A DNA stretch of 64,000 nt from Leifsonia sp052114085 (GCF_052114085.1 NZ_JBFREB010000001.1:620001-684000), one strand, 5' to 3'. Shown: positions 24,004 to 32,288, counted from the stretch's first letter. The notes: a model not told the origin generated them from the letters alone. Translations and numbers: made by a program.

Positions 24004-25805
24004 CAGTACTTCCTCTCCATCGGCTGGTAGCGGGTTATGACGACCGGCTTCCAGTCGAGCGAAATGTGGTCCGCTGCATCCGACGAGTGCGGGTCGCCGG
24101 TGAGGTAGGCCATCGTGTGCTGCATGTAATTCTCGTCGTCGCGCTTCGGGAAGTCGTCGCGCATGTGGCCGCCGCGGGACTCCTTGCGGTTGCGAGCGGA
24201 GTAGACGACGACCTCGGCGAGGTCGAGCAGGAAGCCGAGTTCGACGGCCTCCAGCAGGTCGGTGTTGTAGCGGCGGCCCTTGTCTTGCACCTGCACGTTG
24301 CGGTAGCGCTCGCGCAGGCCGTGGATCGTCTCGGTCACCTGGGCGAGGGACTCGTCGGTGCGGAACACCTGGGCGTTCCTGTCCATCTCGTCCTGCAGCT
24401 CCTTGCGGATGGCGGCGATGCGCTCGGTGCCGTTCGAGGTGCGCAGGTCGCCGATCATGTCGCGGACGGCGGCCGCCGGGTCCTCCGGCAGGGGCACGAA
24501 CTCGGCGGTCTGGATGTACTCGACCGCGTTGTTTCCGGCGCGCTTGCCGAAGACGTTGATGTCGAGCAGCGAGTTGGTGCCCAGGCGGTTGGAGCCGTGC
24601 ACCGATACGCACGCGCACTCGCCGGCGGCGTACAGGCCGGGCACCACGGTGGTGTTGTCGCGCAGCACCTCGGCCTTGACGTTGGTCGGGATGCCGCCCA
24701 TCGCGTAGTGCGCGGTCGGCATGACCGGCACCGGCTCGACGACCGGGTCGACACCGAGGTAGGTGCGGGCGAACTCGGTGATGTCCGGGAGCTTGGTCTC
24801 GAGCACCTCGGCGCCCAGGTGCGTGCAGTCCAGCAGCACGTAGTCCTTGTGCGGGCCGGCGCCGCGTCCCTCCGCGACCTCCTGAACCATGCAGCGGGCG
24901 ACGATGTCGCGCGGCGCCAGGTCTTTGATCGTCGGGGCGTAGCGCTCCATGAACCGCTCGCCCGAGGCGTTGCGGAGGATCGCGCCCTCGCCGCGGGCGC
25001 CCTCGGTGAGGAGGATGCCGAGGCCGGCAAGGCCGGTCGGGTGGAACTGGAAGAACTCCATGTCCTCCAGCGGCAGGCCCTTGCGCCAGATGATGCCGAC
25101 GCCGTCACCGGTCAGGGTGTGGGCGTTGGAGGTGGTCTTGAAGATCTTGCCGAAGCCGCCGGTGGCGAAGATGATCGCCTTCGAGTGGAAGACGTGCAGC
25201 TCGCCGGTGGAGAGCTCGTACGCGACGACGCCGGCGGGCTGGGGGACCCCGTCCACCTCGTTCATGATCACGTCGAGCACGTAGAACTCGTTGAAGAAGT
25301 TGATGCCGAGCTTGACGCAGTTCTGGAACAGCGTCTGCAGGATCATGTGGCCGGTGCGGTCGGCGGCGTAGCAGGCGCGGCGGACCGGCGCCTTGCCGTG
25401 GTCACGGGTGTGACCGCCGAAGCGGCGCTGGTCGATCTTGCCCTCGGGCGTGCGGTTGAACGGCAGGCCCATGTTCTCGAGGTCGATGACCGCGTCGATG
25501 GCTTCCTTCGCGAGGATCTCGGCTGCATCCTGGTCGACGAGGTAGTCGCCGCCCTTGACGGTGTCGAAGGTATGCCACTCCCAGCTGTCCTCCTCGACGT
25601 TGGCGAGCGCCGCGGCCATGCCGCCCTGCGCTGCGCCCGTGTGGGAGCGGGTGGGGTAGAGCTTCGAGATGACGGCCGTGCGGGCGTGGGGCCCTGCTTC
25701 GATCGCCGCGCGCATCCCGGCGCCGCCGGCGCCGACGATGACGATGTCGAACTCGTGATAGTGGACGCCGTCGATGACGGTCGATTCAGTAGCTTCTGTT
25801 GTCAC
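24003..25805 (-). CDS. sdhA: Succinate dehydrogenase flavoprotein subunit
   Basis: Catalytic subunit of complex II, 600 residues, oxidising succinate to fumarate with covalently bound FAD. Visible are the dinucleotide fold DIVIVGAGGAGMRAA, the flavin-attachment region YPTRSHTGAAQGGMAAAL with its His, the substrate motif FFQFHPTGLAG, HTRDHGKAP and GSNRLGTNSLLDINVFGKRAG. The start is GTG 25803-25805 (MTTEATES), chosen because family similarity starts there. It lies 17 nt after sdhD and overlaps sdhB by one nt. Confidence 0.96.
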   Translation of the reverse strand: MTTEATESTVIDGVHYHEFDIVIVGAGGAGMRAAIEAGPHARTAVISKLYPTRSHTGAAQGGMAAALANVEEDSWEWHTFDTVKGGDYLVDQDAAEILAKEAIDAVIDLENMGLPFNRTPEGKIDQRRFGGHTRDHGKAPVRRACYAADRTGHMILQTLFQNCVKLGINFFNEFYVLDVIMNEVDGVPQPAGVVAYELSTGELHVFHSKAIIFATGGFGKIFKTTSNAHTLTGDGVGIIWRKGLPLEDMEFFQFHPTGLAGLGILLTEGARGEGAILRNASGERFMERYAPTIKDLAPRDIVARCMVQEVAEGRGAGPHKDYVLLDCTHLGAEVLETKLPDITEFARTYLGVDPVVEPVPVMPTAHYAMGGIPTNVKAEVLRDNTTVVPGLYAAGECACVSVHGSNRLGTNSLLDINVFGKRAGNNAVEYIQTAEFVPLPEDPAAAVRDMIGDLRTSNGTERIAAIRKELQDEMDRNAQVFRTDESLAQVTETIHGLRERYRNVQVQDKGRRYNTDLLEAVELGFLLDLAEVVVYSARNRKESRGGHMRDDFPKRDDENYMQHTMAYLTGDPHSSDAADHISLDWKPVVITRYQPMERKY

Positions 25806-25822
25806 AGGGTTTCCGTGTCGGT

Positions 25823-26266
25823 TCAGCGTGCCGGGCAGAAGGACGGCAGGTCGGCCGCCGCTGCGCCCGCGGGGCAGGGGTCGAACGTGAAGATCACGAG
25901 CGTGCCGAGCACGATCAGCACCACGACCGCGGCGAGCACAGCCCATTTCAGGATGCGGTTCACCGTGCGGTTGTACGCATAGTCGTTGATCAGCGTGCGC
26001 ATGCCGTTGCCGCCGTGGATGAGTGCGAGCCACAGCATCAGGAGGTCCCAGACCTGCCAGAACGGGGTCGCGTACTTGCCGGCGACGAAAGCGAAGTCGA
26101 TCTGCTTGACGCCGTCGCCGAGCACGAGGTTGATCAGCAGGTGGCCGAAGATCAGGATCACCAGCACGAGGCCGGAGGCCCGCATGTAGATCCAGCCCCA
26201 CTTCTCCCAGTTCTTACCGGAGCGGCTGGAGCGGGCGGGGGTGCGCGGCGCCTCGATGGTCGTCAC
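25823..26266 (-). CDS. sdhD: Succinate dehydrogenase membrane anchor subunit
   Basis: Membrane subunit of 147 residues with three helices (about 28-50, 70-92 and 104-127). IFGHLLINL and LALIHGGNGMRTLINDYAYNRTVNRI are the family marks, the latter His-containing helix end lying near the haem and quinone site. The C-terminal tail contains two Cys in DPCPAGAAAADLPSFCPAR, exposed at the membrane surface. Lies 1 nt from sdhC and 17 nt from sdhA. Confidence 0.9.
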   Translation of the reverse strand: MTTIEAPRTPARSSRSGKNWEKWGWIYMRASGLVLVILIFGHLLINLVLGDGVKQIDFAFVAGKYATPFWQVWDLLMLWLALIHGGNGMRTLINDYAYNRTVNRILKWAVLAAVVVLIVLGTLVIFTFDPCPAGAAAADLPSFCPAR

Positions 26267-26267
26267 G

Positions 26268-26684
26268 TCAGTTCACCTCCGAGAAGATGTGGATGAGCTG
26301 CGTCGGAACGAATCCGGCCATCAGGATCACCCACAGGGCGATGACGATCCAGAACATGACCTTCTGGTACTTGACGCCCTTGCTCCAGAAGTCGATGAGG
26401 ATGATCCGGATGCCATTGAAGGCGTGGAAGATGATCGCCGCGACGAGGGCCATCTCACCGAACCCCATGATCGGGTTCTTGTAGGTCCCGATCACCGCGT
26501 TGTAGGCCTCAGGGCTCACGCGGATGAGTGAGGTGTCCAGGATGTGGACGAGAAGGAAGAAGAAGATGGCGACGCCGGTGATGCGGTGGAGTACCCACGA
26601 CCACATCCCCTCGCGGCCTCGGTACAGAGTGCCGCCGGGCCGGGTCTTGGCCGGCTGCAGCGTCCCTGTCGCTTGGTCTGACAC
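26268..26684 (-). CDS. sdhC: Succinate dehydrogenase cytochrome b556 subunit
   Basis: Membrane subunit of 138 residues with three helices that anchors complex II and binds haem b and quinone. The pattern MWSWVLHRITGVAIFFFLLVHILD is typical of SdhC and HAFNGIRIILIDF contains the conserved His of helix 2. The start is GTG 26682-26684, eight nt after AGGAGG, a strong binding site. It is the first gene of the operon; a perfect 20-bp palindrome lies about 100 nt upstream. Confidence 0.92.
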   Translation of the reverse strand: MSDQATGTLQPAKTRPGGTLYRGREGMWSWVLHRITGVAIFFFLLVHILDTSLIRVSPEAYNAVIGTYKNPIMGFGEMALVAAIIFHAFNGIRIILIDFWSKGVKYQKVMFWIVIALWVILMAGFVPTQLIHIFSEVN

Positions 26685-26783
26685 GGGACAACCCTCCTGG
26701 TTGCAGATCGCTTCATCGAACGCGCTGAGCGCAGCGTCAGTCTATGCCGCGTGCGGGGGTCACGCCTCTTAGGGTCACCTTGG

Positions 26784-26803
26784 TTATCTCGACGTCGAGA
26801 TAA
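26784..26803. promoter_or_regulatory. Perfect 20-bp palindrome upstream of sdhC
   Basis: TTATCTCGACGTCGAGATAA is fully self-complementary. It lies between divergent sdhC and the small gene at 26847, about 40 nt upstream of a TAGACT -10-like box of sdhC and 7 nt before the -35 box of the other gene, so it can serve as an operator for both. It resembles palindromes bound by dimeric MarR/TetR-type regulators of central metabolism; the cognate protein is not in this window. Confidence 0.6.
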
Positions 26804-26810
26804 CTCGCCC

Positions 26811-26839
26811 TCGACGGCGGATGGGCCGCGGCGTACCGT
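26811..26839 (+). promoter_or_regulatory. Promoter of the small gene at 26847 (leaderless)
   Basis: TCGACG (26811-26816), 17-nt spacer, TACCGT (26834-26839) ending 7 nt before ATG. Transcription would start at the ATG. Confidence 0.5.
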
Positions 26840-26846
26840 CCACGCC

Positions 26847-27071
26847 ATGACCCAGGACGAACCCATCATGCACGGCAGCACCGAGGCGAGCGACCAGTCG
26901 AAGGTTGCCGGGATCGTCGAGCAGGTGCGCGTCGACATGCAGATGCCGCGGTCCGAAACCACCGAGATGATGCTGAGGGAGCGTTTCGAGGCGTCCGGCC
27001 TGCAGGTCTCCCCGGAGGAGCTGTCGCGGCTGGTCGCCGAGATCGACGGAGGCCCGTCTCCGGTCGGCTGA
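26847..27071 (+). CDS. Small hypothetical protein, 74 residues
   Basis: Not recognised. The product is hydrophilic, Met/Glu/Ser-rich and predicted helical, with no membrane segment, Cys pair or signal peptide; SETTEMMLRERFEASGLQVSPEELSRLVAEID could form two helices. The start at 26847 is supported by a good promoter placed for a leaderless message; the frame is open 96 nt further upstream through the sdh palindrome, which argues against a longer form. It ends 5 nt from the convergent manC stop. Codon use is like that of its neighbours, so it is probably a real gene. Confidence 0.65.
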   Translation: MTQDEPIMHGSTEASDQSKVAGIVEQVRVDMQMPRSETTEMMLRERFEASGLQVSPEELSRLVAEIDGGPSPVG

Positions 27072-27076
27072 GCCGC

Positions 27077-28210
27077 TCAGAGTACGTCGGTGGACCCGGT
27101 GATCTTCAGCGCATCCACCACCGACTTCACGCGCTGAGCGTTCTCGCTCGTGGTGACGAGCAGCGCGTCGGGAGTGTCGACGACGACGATGTCCTTGACC
27201 CCGATCAGGCTGATCACCCGGTTGCTCTGGCTGACCACGATGCCGCTCGAGGAGTCGGCGAGGACGCGGGCGTTCTTGCCGAGGATGGCGAGGTCCGATC
27301 GGCCGGCCGAGTTCAGTTTCGCGAGTGACGCGAAGTCGCCGATGTCGTCCCAGTCGAAGTATCCGGGGATGACCGCGAGGCGCCCAGCGGCGGCGACCGG
27401 CTCGGCGACGGTGTAGTCGATGGCGATCTTCTCGAGTCCGGGCCAGATGCGGTCGACGGCCGGGCCGCGGGTCGCCGGGTCGTCCCAGGCCTCGGCCAGC
27501 TCTTGCAGGCCTTCCAGCAGTTCGGGACGGCTGCGCCCGATCTCCTCGAGCAGGCGGTCCGCCCGTGCGATGAACATGCTGGCGTTCCAGAGGTACGAGC
27601 CGTTCTCCACGTAGCGCTCGGCCGTCTCCAGGTCGGGCTTCTCTTTGAAGGAGTCGACGGCCAGTGCGCTCGGGGCGCCCTCGATCTCCAGACGGTCGCC
27701 GAAGTGGATGTACCCGAAACCGACCGCGGGCTCGGTCGGACGGATTCCGATGGTGGTGATGTACCCGGCCTCCGCTGCGGCGACGGCTTCGCGCACCGCC
27801 GACTGGAACAGTGGAAGGTTGTTGATGACGTGGTCCGCGGCGAACGAGCCGATGATCACGCCCGGCTCCCGGCGCTCCAGGATGGCGGCGGCCAGTCCGA
27901 TCGCGGCCGTCGAGTCGCGCGGCTCCGACTCGAGCACGACATTCGGGTCCGCCAGGGTCGGGAGCTGCTGCTCGACGGCGGCGCGGTGCGCACGACCGGT
28001 GACGACCATGATGCGCTGCTCGCCGGAGAGCGGGATCAGACGGTCCCAGGTGTCGCGGAGGAGCGTCTGGCCGGAGCCGGTCAGGTCGTGCAGGAACTTG
28101 GGGGCGTCGGCGCGCGACAGCGGCCACAGCCGCGAGCCGATGCCGCCGGCCGGGATCACGCTGTAGAAGTGCTCGATGGGCTGGCCCTGGGTGATCCTGC
28201 GACGCGTCAT
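27077..28210 (-). CDS. manC: Mannose-1-phosphate guanylyltransferase
   Basis: Makes GDP-mannose from mannose 1-phosphate and GTP for glycolipid, glycan or protein mannosylation. The 377 residues show the nucleotidyltransferase signature SVIPAGGIGSRLWPLSRADAPKFL, SFAADHVI with the metal Asp, the FKEKPD strand and NGSYLWNASMFIA, then YFDWDDIGDFASL. No C-terminal mannose-6-phosphate isomerase domain is fused. The start is ATG 28208-28210, with TATCCT ending 6 nt upstream (leaderless pattern). It is divergent from a glycosyltransferase that may use GDP-mannose. Confidence 0.92.
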   Translation of the reverse strand: MTRRRITQGQPIEHFYSVIPAGGIGSRLWPLSRADAPKFLHDLTGSGQTLLRDTWDRLIPLSGEQRIMVVTGRAHRAAVEQQLPTLADPNVVLESEPRDSTAAIGLAAAILERREPGVIIGSFAADHVINNLPLFQSAVREAVAAAEAGYITTIGIRPTEPAVGFGYIHFGDRLEIEGAPSALAVDSFKEKPDLETAERYVENGSYLWNASMFIARADRLLEEIGRSRPELLEGLQELAEAWDDPATRGPAVDRIWPGLEKIAIDYTVAEPVAAAGRLAVIPGYFDWDDIGDFASLAKLNSAGRSDLAILGKNARVLADSSSGIVVSQSNRVISLIGVKDIVVVDTPDALLVTTSENAQRVKSVVDALKITGSTDVL

Positions 28211-28216
28211 GCCGAA

Positions 28217-28278
28217 AGGATACCGAGCGGTGCCGGACACCGGCCGTTCACAGTCGCGACACCGGCCGCTCCTAGCGT
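28217..28278. promoter_or_regulatory. Divergent leaderless promoters for manC and the glycosyltransferase
   Basis: On the minus strand TATCCT (28217-28222) ends 6 nt before manC; on the plus strand TAGCGT (28273-28278) ends 7 nt before the glycosyltransferase ATG. Only 75 bp separate the two start codons, so both promoters must share this space. Confidence 0.5.
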
Positions 28279-28285
28279 GAGGCAC

Positions 28286-29455
28286 ATGCGAGTCGCGGTG
28301 GTCAGCGAGAGCTTCCTCCCCACGGTCAACGGGGTCACCACGAGTGTGCTGCGGGTGCTCGATCACCTCGCGGAGCACGGGCACGAGGCGATCGTGATCT
28401 GCCCGGATGCCGGGGCTCCGGCCGAGTACGCCGGGTTCCGCATCCACCAGGTTCCGTCGTTCGCCTACCGGCAGTTCCCGGTGGGGCTGCCGAGCCCGCA
28501 GGTGCAGCGCATCCTGGCCGGGTTCGGTCCTGACGTCCTGCACGCAGCCTCTCCTTTCTTCCTGGGCGCACAGGCGATCGCCGCAGCGAACCGACTGGGC
28601 GTCCCTTCCGTCGCGATCTACCAGACCGACGTGGCGGGCTTCGCCCGGCGCAACGGTCTGGGCGTCACCTCGGCGATCGCCTGGAAGTACGTCCGCTGGG
28701 TGCACGAGGGGGCAGATGTGACGCTCGCGCCGTCGGCTGCCAGCGAGTACGACCTCCGCTCGGCGGGCGTCTCCCGCGTCGACCGTTGGGGCCGCGGGGT
28801 GGACCTCGAGCGTTACCACCCCAACAAGCGGAGGACCGCCGCCGCGGCGGCGCTGCGCGAGCGGCTCTCCCCGGACGGGGAGACCGTCGTCGGGTACGTC
28901 GGCCGGATCGCCCCCGAGAAGCAGGTCGAGCGCCTCCGCTCGCTGCGCGGGATCGGTGGGCTGTCGGTCGCGATCGTCGGTGACGGGCCGTCGCGGGACG
29001 CGGTGGCGCGCGAGCTGCGCGGGATCAACGTGCACTGGCTCGGGCGGCTGGGGGGCGACGACCTGGCCGCGGCCTACGCGGCATTCGACCTGTTCGCGCA
29101 CACCGGATCGGAGGAGACCTTCGGCCAGACGGTGCAGGAGGCGCACGCCTCCGGGCTCCCCGTCGTCGCACCGCGTGCAGGCGGCCCGATCGACCTCGTG
29201 GAGCACGGCGTCGACGGGCTGCTGTTCCCGCCGTCGGACGACCGCATGCTGCGGGCCGCGGTTGCGATGCTCGTCCGCGACGGTGCCCTCCGACGCCGCA
29301 TGGGGGAGGCGGGACGCCGCGCGGTGCTCGGCCGCAGCTGGGACGTCGTCTGCGCCGAACTGACCGGTCACTACGAGCGCGTCATCCTGAACGTGGTCGC
29401 AGACGCCGCAGCGGGCGGCGTCCAGCCTTCGCCGGGGTCCCGAGCGTACAGTTAG
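28286..29455 (+). CDS. GT4-family glycosyltransferase (mannosyltransferase-like)
   Basis: GT-B fold retaining glycosyltransferase of 389 residues. The N-terminal acceptor domain starts VAVVSESFLPTVNGVTTSVLRVLDHL; the donor-binding domain has VGYVGRIAPEKQVERL and the E-x7-E motif in EETFGQTVQEAHASGLPVVAP. The style matches the actinobacterial MgtA/PimB-like alpha-mannosyltransferases of glycolipid synthesis; the position beside manC supports a GDP-mannose donor, but the substrate is inferred. The start is ATG 28286. Confidence 0.88.
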   Translation: MRVAVVSESFLPTVNGVTTSVLRVLDHLAEHGHEAIVICPDAGAPAEYAGFRIHQVPSFAYRQFPVGLPSPQVQRILAGFGPDVLHAASPFFLGAQAIAAANRLGVPSVAIYQTDVAGFARRNGLGVTSAIAWKYVRWVHEGADVTLAPSAASEYDLRSAGVSRVDRWGRGVDLERYHPNKRRTAAAAALRERLSPDGETVVGYVGRIAPEKQVERLRSLRGIGGLSVAIVGDGPSRDAVARELRGINVHWLGRLGGDDLAAAYAAFDLFAHTGSEETFGQTVQEAHASGLPVVAPRAGGPIDLVEHGVDGLLFPPSDDRMLRAAVAMLVRDGALRRRMGEAGRRAVLGRSWDVVCAELTGHYERVILNVVADAAAGGVQPSPGSRAYS

Positions 29456-29519
29456 GTGGCCCGGAGCGGGCCGTCCTGTTGTTCGTAGAGTTCCGTCCTC
29501 TGCACCCTGGAGGTGACCG

Positions 29520-30653
29520 ATGGCCAACCTGAACCGACGCGGCATCCCCATGCCCTTCGTCACACGCACCCGCCGGGTCGAGCCTCCGTCCGCCAGCATC
29601 ATGCAGCCGGCCGCCGACCAGGCGCCGGGGCGGCGCAGCATGGTCGACAGCGCCATCTACGCGAACGGCGTCCGCGTGGCCTCGCCGACGACGCTCGCCG
29701 AGACCTACTCCGCACTCGACCGGACGCCTGGCGGTGTCGCCTGGATCGGCCTGTACCGGCCGACCGAGCAGGAGCTCCTGTCGCTGTCGGAGGAGTTCAA
29801 CCTCCACCCGCTGGCGATCGAGGACGCCATCGTCGCCCACCAGCGCCCCAAGCTCGAGCGCTACGACACCGTCCTCTTCGTCGTGCTCAAAGCGGCGAAC
29901 TACCTGGACGTGTCGGAGGAGGTCGACTTCGGAGAGCTGCACCTCTTCGTCGGGCGGAACTTCGTCATCACGGTCCGCCACAGCGAGTCGCCGGATCTCT
30001 CTCATGTCCGGCAGCGGATGGAGGCGGAGCCCGAACTGCTCGCACTCGGGCCGCAGGCCATTCTGTACGCCATCATCGACACGGTGGTGGATGCGTACAG
30101 CCCGGTCGTCGCCGGGCTCGCCAACGACATCGACGAGATCGAGACACAGGTATTCGGCGGGGATGCGCTGGTCTCCCGGCGCATCTACGAGCTGTCGCGC
30201 GAGGTGATCGACTTCCAGCGGGCCACGCATCCCCTCTCGGCGGTGATGCTGGCGCTCGAGCGCGGGTCGGTCAAGTACGGCGTCACTCAAGAGCTGGAGC
30301 GTCGTCTGCGCGACGTCGCCGACCACCTCACCCAGGTCAACGAGCGCGTCGACGGGTTCCGTTACCTCCTGCGCGACATCCTGACGGTGAACTCGACCCT
30401 GGTCTCGGAGCGTCAGAACGAGGAGATGACCCGCCTGGCGCATTCCAGCAACCGGCAGGGCGAGGAGGTCAAGAAGATCTCGTCGTGGGCGGCCATCCTG
30501 TTCGCCCCCACGCTGATCGCCGGGATCTACGGCATGAACTTCACGCATATGCCGGAGCTGGCCTGGCCCTTGGGCTACCCCTTGGCCGTGCTGGCGATGG
30601 TCGGTCTGAGCGGACTGCTCTACTCGATCTTCAAGCGACGCGGCTGGCTCTGA
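29520..30653 (+). CDS. corA: CorA-family magnesium/divalent cation transporter
   Basis: Pentameric channel subunit of 377 residues. The large cytoplasmic N-terminal domain is followed by two C-terminal membrane helices; the selectivity motif is YGMNFTHMPEL between them (about residue 341). The first 45 residues are rich in Arg, Pro and Ala and are not typical of the family. The ATG at 29520 is preceded by GGAGGTGA with 4-5 nt spacing. Two tandem hairpins follow the stop. Confidence 0.93.
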   Translation: MANLNRRGIPMPFVTRTRRVEPPSASIMQPAADQAPGRRSMVDSAIYANGVRVASPTTLAETYSALDRTPGGVAWIGLYRPTEQELLSLSEEFNLHPLAIEDAIVAHQRPKLERYDTVLFVVLKAANYLDVSEEVDFGELHLFVGRNFVITVRHSESPDLSHVRQRMEAEPELLALGPQAILYAIIDTVVDAYSPVVAGLANDIDEIETQVFGGDALVSRRIYELSREVIDFQRATHPLSAVMLALERGSVKYGVTQELERRLRDVADHLTQVNERVDGFRYLLRDILTVNSTLVSERQNEEMTRLAHSSNRQGEEVKKISSWAAILFAPTLIAGIYGMNFTHMPELAWPLGYPLAVLAMVGLSGLLYSIFKRRGWL

Positions 30654-30698
30654 CCGCTGCGCTCGGTCGCTCGGTGGCTGTCGCGTGGCGGCGCTGCT

Positions 30699-30776
30699 GA
30701 AGGAGATTCGACGGATTTGCGTTCGGATCTCCTGCGTCACTGCCATTCGAAGGAGATTTCGGCACGGATCTCCTTC
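30699..30776. repeat. Tandem GAAGGAGAT hairpins after corA
   Basis: The first hairpin pairs AGGAGAT (30701-30707) with ATCTCCT (30727-30733); the second pairs CGAAGGAGAT (30748-30757) with ATCTCCTTCG (30767-30776) around a 9-10 nt loop. Both start with GAAGGAGATT, so the unit seems duplicated. Likely 3'-end structure of corA; no T tract. Confidence 0.5.
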
Positions 30777-30870
30777 GTTCGTAGGCGGCGACCACGTGTC
30801 GCGGCCGGCTCTCAAGGTCCCCTCCCGAACGGGTGACAGGTTGCTCGAATGAGCGCGTGCCAATCGTGTG

Positions 30871-30885
30871 AGCGTTTGTAACGCT
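30871..30885. promoter_or_regulatory. 15-bp palindrome upstream of the BMP lipoprotein gene
   Basis: AGCGTT TGT AACGCT is a perfect inverted repeat with a 3-nt centre, 109 nt before the TTG start. It may be an operator for the nucleoside transporter; no LacI- or GntR-type gene is adjacent. A TAACGT hexamer at 30933-30938 is a possible -10 box. Confidence 0.4.
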
Positions 30886-30993
30886 TGCATGAAGAAGCCG
30901 GATTTTCGGACGGAGCCGTTCGTCACATTCGGTAACGTGAACCGCAGACAGCCTGCGATTACCCGCGCGGCTACGCATCTTGGAGGAACAACC

Positions 30994-32076
30994 TTGTCAA
31001 TCACAGCCCGTAAGGCCGGCCTGCTCGGCCTGGCGGCGGTCGGCGTCATGTCGCTGCTCGCTGCGTGCTCGGCTGCCCCGTCGGATAGCTCGTCCGCCGG
31101 CGCCGCCAAGACCAACTTCACCCCCTGCATGGTCTCCGACTCCGGTGGATTCGACGACCACTCGTTCAACCAGCTCGGCTACGAGGGCCTGCAGCAGGCC
31201 GCCAAGTCGCTGAACGTCAAGTACAAGTCGGCGGAGTCGAAAAGCGAGAACGACTTCGCTCCGAACATCGACAGCATGGTCAACGCCAACTGCAACCTGG
31301 TCGTGACGGTCGGCTTCCTTCTCAAGGACGCGACGGAGAAGGCCGCCAAGGCGAACCCGGACATCAACTTCGCCATCATCGACGACAACGAGATCCAGGC
31401 GAAGAACGTCAAGCCGATCATCTTCGACACCGCTCAGGCGGCGTTCCTGGCCGGCTACTCGGCCGCCAGCTACTCGAAGACCGGCATCGTCGGCACCTTC
31501 GGCGGCATGCAGATCCCGACGGTCACCATCTTCATGGACGGCTTCGCCGATGGCGTGAAGTACTTCAACGACCAGAAGGGCAAGTCCGTCAAGGTCGTCG
31601 GCTGGGATGTCGACAAGCAGAACGGCTCCTTCACCGGTGGCTTCGACGCCAACGAGACCGCGAAGAACACGGCTCAGGGCATCATCGACCAGAACGCCGA
31701 CGTCATCATGCCCGTCGGTGGTCCGATCTACCAGTCGGCCGCTCAGGCGATCAAGGACTCGGCCAAGCCGATCGCGATGATCGGCGTCGACGCCGACGTC
31801 TTCATGTCCGACCCGAGCGTGAAGGACCTGCTCCTCACCTCGGTCATGAAGGGCATGAAGCCGGCGACCAACGACGTCGTCACCCAGGCCGCCAACGGCA
31901 AGTTCGACAGCACCCCGTACGTCGGCACGCTGAAGAACGACGGCGTCGGCCTCGCCCCGTTCCACGACTTCGAGTCGAAGGTCGACTCGGGCCTGCAGGG
32001 CGAGCTCGACAAGATCAAGGCGGGCATCATCGACGGCTCGATCAAGGTCACGTCGCCGTCCTCGCCGAAGCAGTAA
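30994..32076 (+). CDS. BMP-family substrate-binding lipoprotein (nucleoside type)
   Basis: Extracytoplasmic solute-binding protein of 360 residues for the ABC transporter encoded downstream. The N-terminus is a lipoprotein signal ending in the lipobox LAAC, Cys25 being lipidated. BMP-family features include PCMVSDSGGFDDHSFNQLGYEGLQQA and QGIIDQNADVIMPVGGPIYQSAAQA. The start is TTG 30994, seven nt after GGAGG. The family binds purine/pyrimidine nucleosides, consistent with cdd, deoA and add downstream. A strong terminator follows, so the abundant binding protein can be made in excess over the transporter. Confidence 0.92.
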   Translation: MSITARKAGLLGLAAVGVMSLLAACSAAPSDSSSAGAAKTNFTPCMVSDSGGFDDHSFNQLGYEGLQQAAKSLNVKYKSAESKSENDFAPNIDSMVNANCNLVVTVGFLLKDATEKAAKANPDINFAIIDDNEIQAKNVKPIIFDTAQAAFLAGYSAASYSKTGIVGTFGGMQIPTVTIFMDGFADGVKYFNDQKGKSVKVVGWDVDKQNGSFTGGFDANETAKNTAQGIIDQNADVIMPVGGPIYQSAAQAIKDSAKPIAMIGVDADVFMSDPSVKDLLLTSVMKGMKPATNDVVTQAANGKFDSTPYVGTLKNDGVGLAPFHDFESKVDSGLQGELDKIKAGIIDGSIKVTSPSSPKQ

Positions 32077-32095
32077 TCAGCGAAGAGAACCGGTG

Positions 32096-32129
32096 AACGG
32101 GGAGGTCAGCCGCGGCTGGCCTCCCCGTT
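32096..32129 (+). terminator. 16-bp stem terminator after the BMP gene
   Basis: Arms 32096-32111 and 32114-32129 pair over 16 bp with one G-T wobble; the unpaired tip is minimal. It starts 20 nt after the stop and is followed by CCGTTGCTCTCTTG, weakly T-rich. Confidence 0.7.
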
Positions 32130-32168
32130 CCGTTGCTCTCTTGTCGCGGCCGCTCATCTGAGCGCACA

Positions 32169-32197
32169 CTGACATATGCGCAGCAAGTAGTGTGAAT
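32169..32197 (+). promoter_or_regulatory. Possible promoter of the transporter operon
   Basis: CTGACA (32169-32174) and GTGAAT (32192-32197) are 17 nt apart, 90 nt before the ATPase gene. The -10 is poor, so confidence is low; the rest of the 212-nt gap holds only the terminator. Confidence 0.3.
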
Positions 32198-32288
32198 AGG
32201 CGCAGCGAGGCCACCCGCCATTCCGCGTGCCCACTTCTTATCAGGCTCTGTGCTCCCCCCGGGCGAGCAGAGAAGGAAACCCACCCGA

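Noticed and set aside
21046..24030. 994-codon plus-strand frame across xthA, the YihY-type gene and sdhB
   Set aside because: It runs antisense to three well-supported genes and their intergenic gaps; no protein motif is seen.
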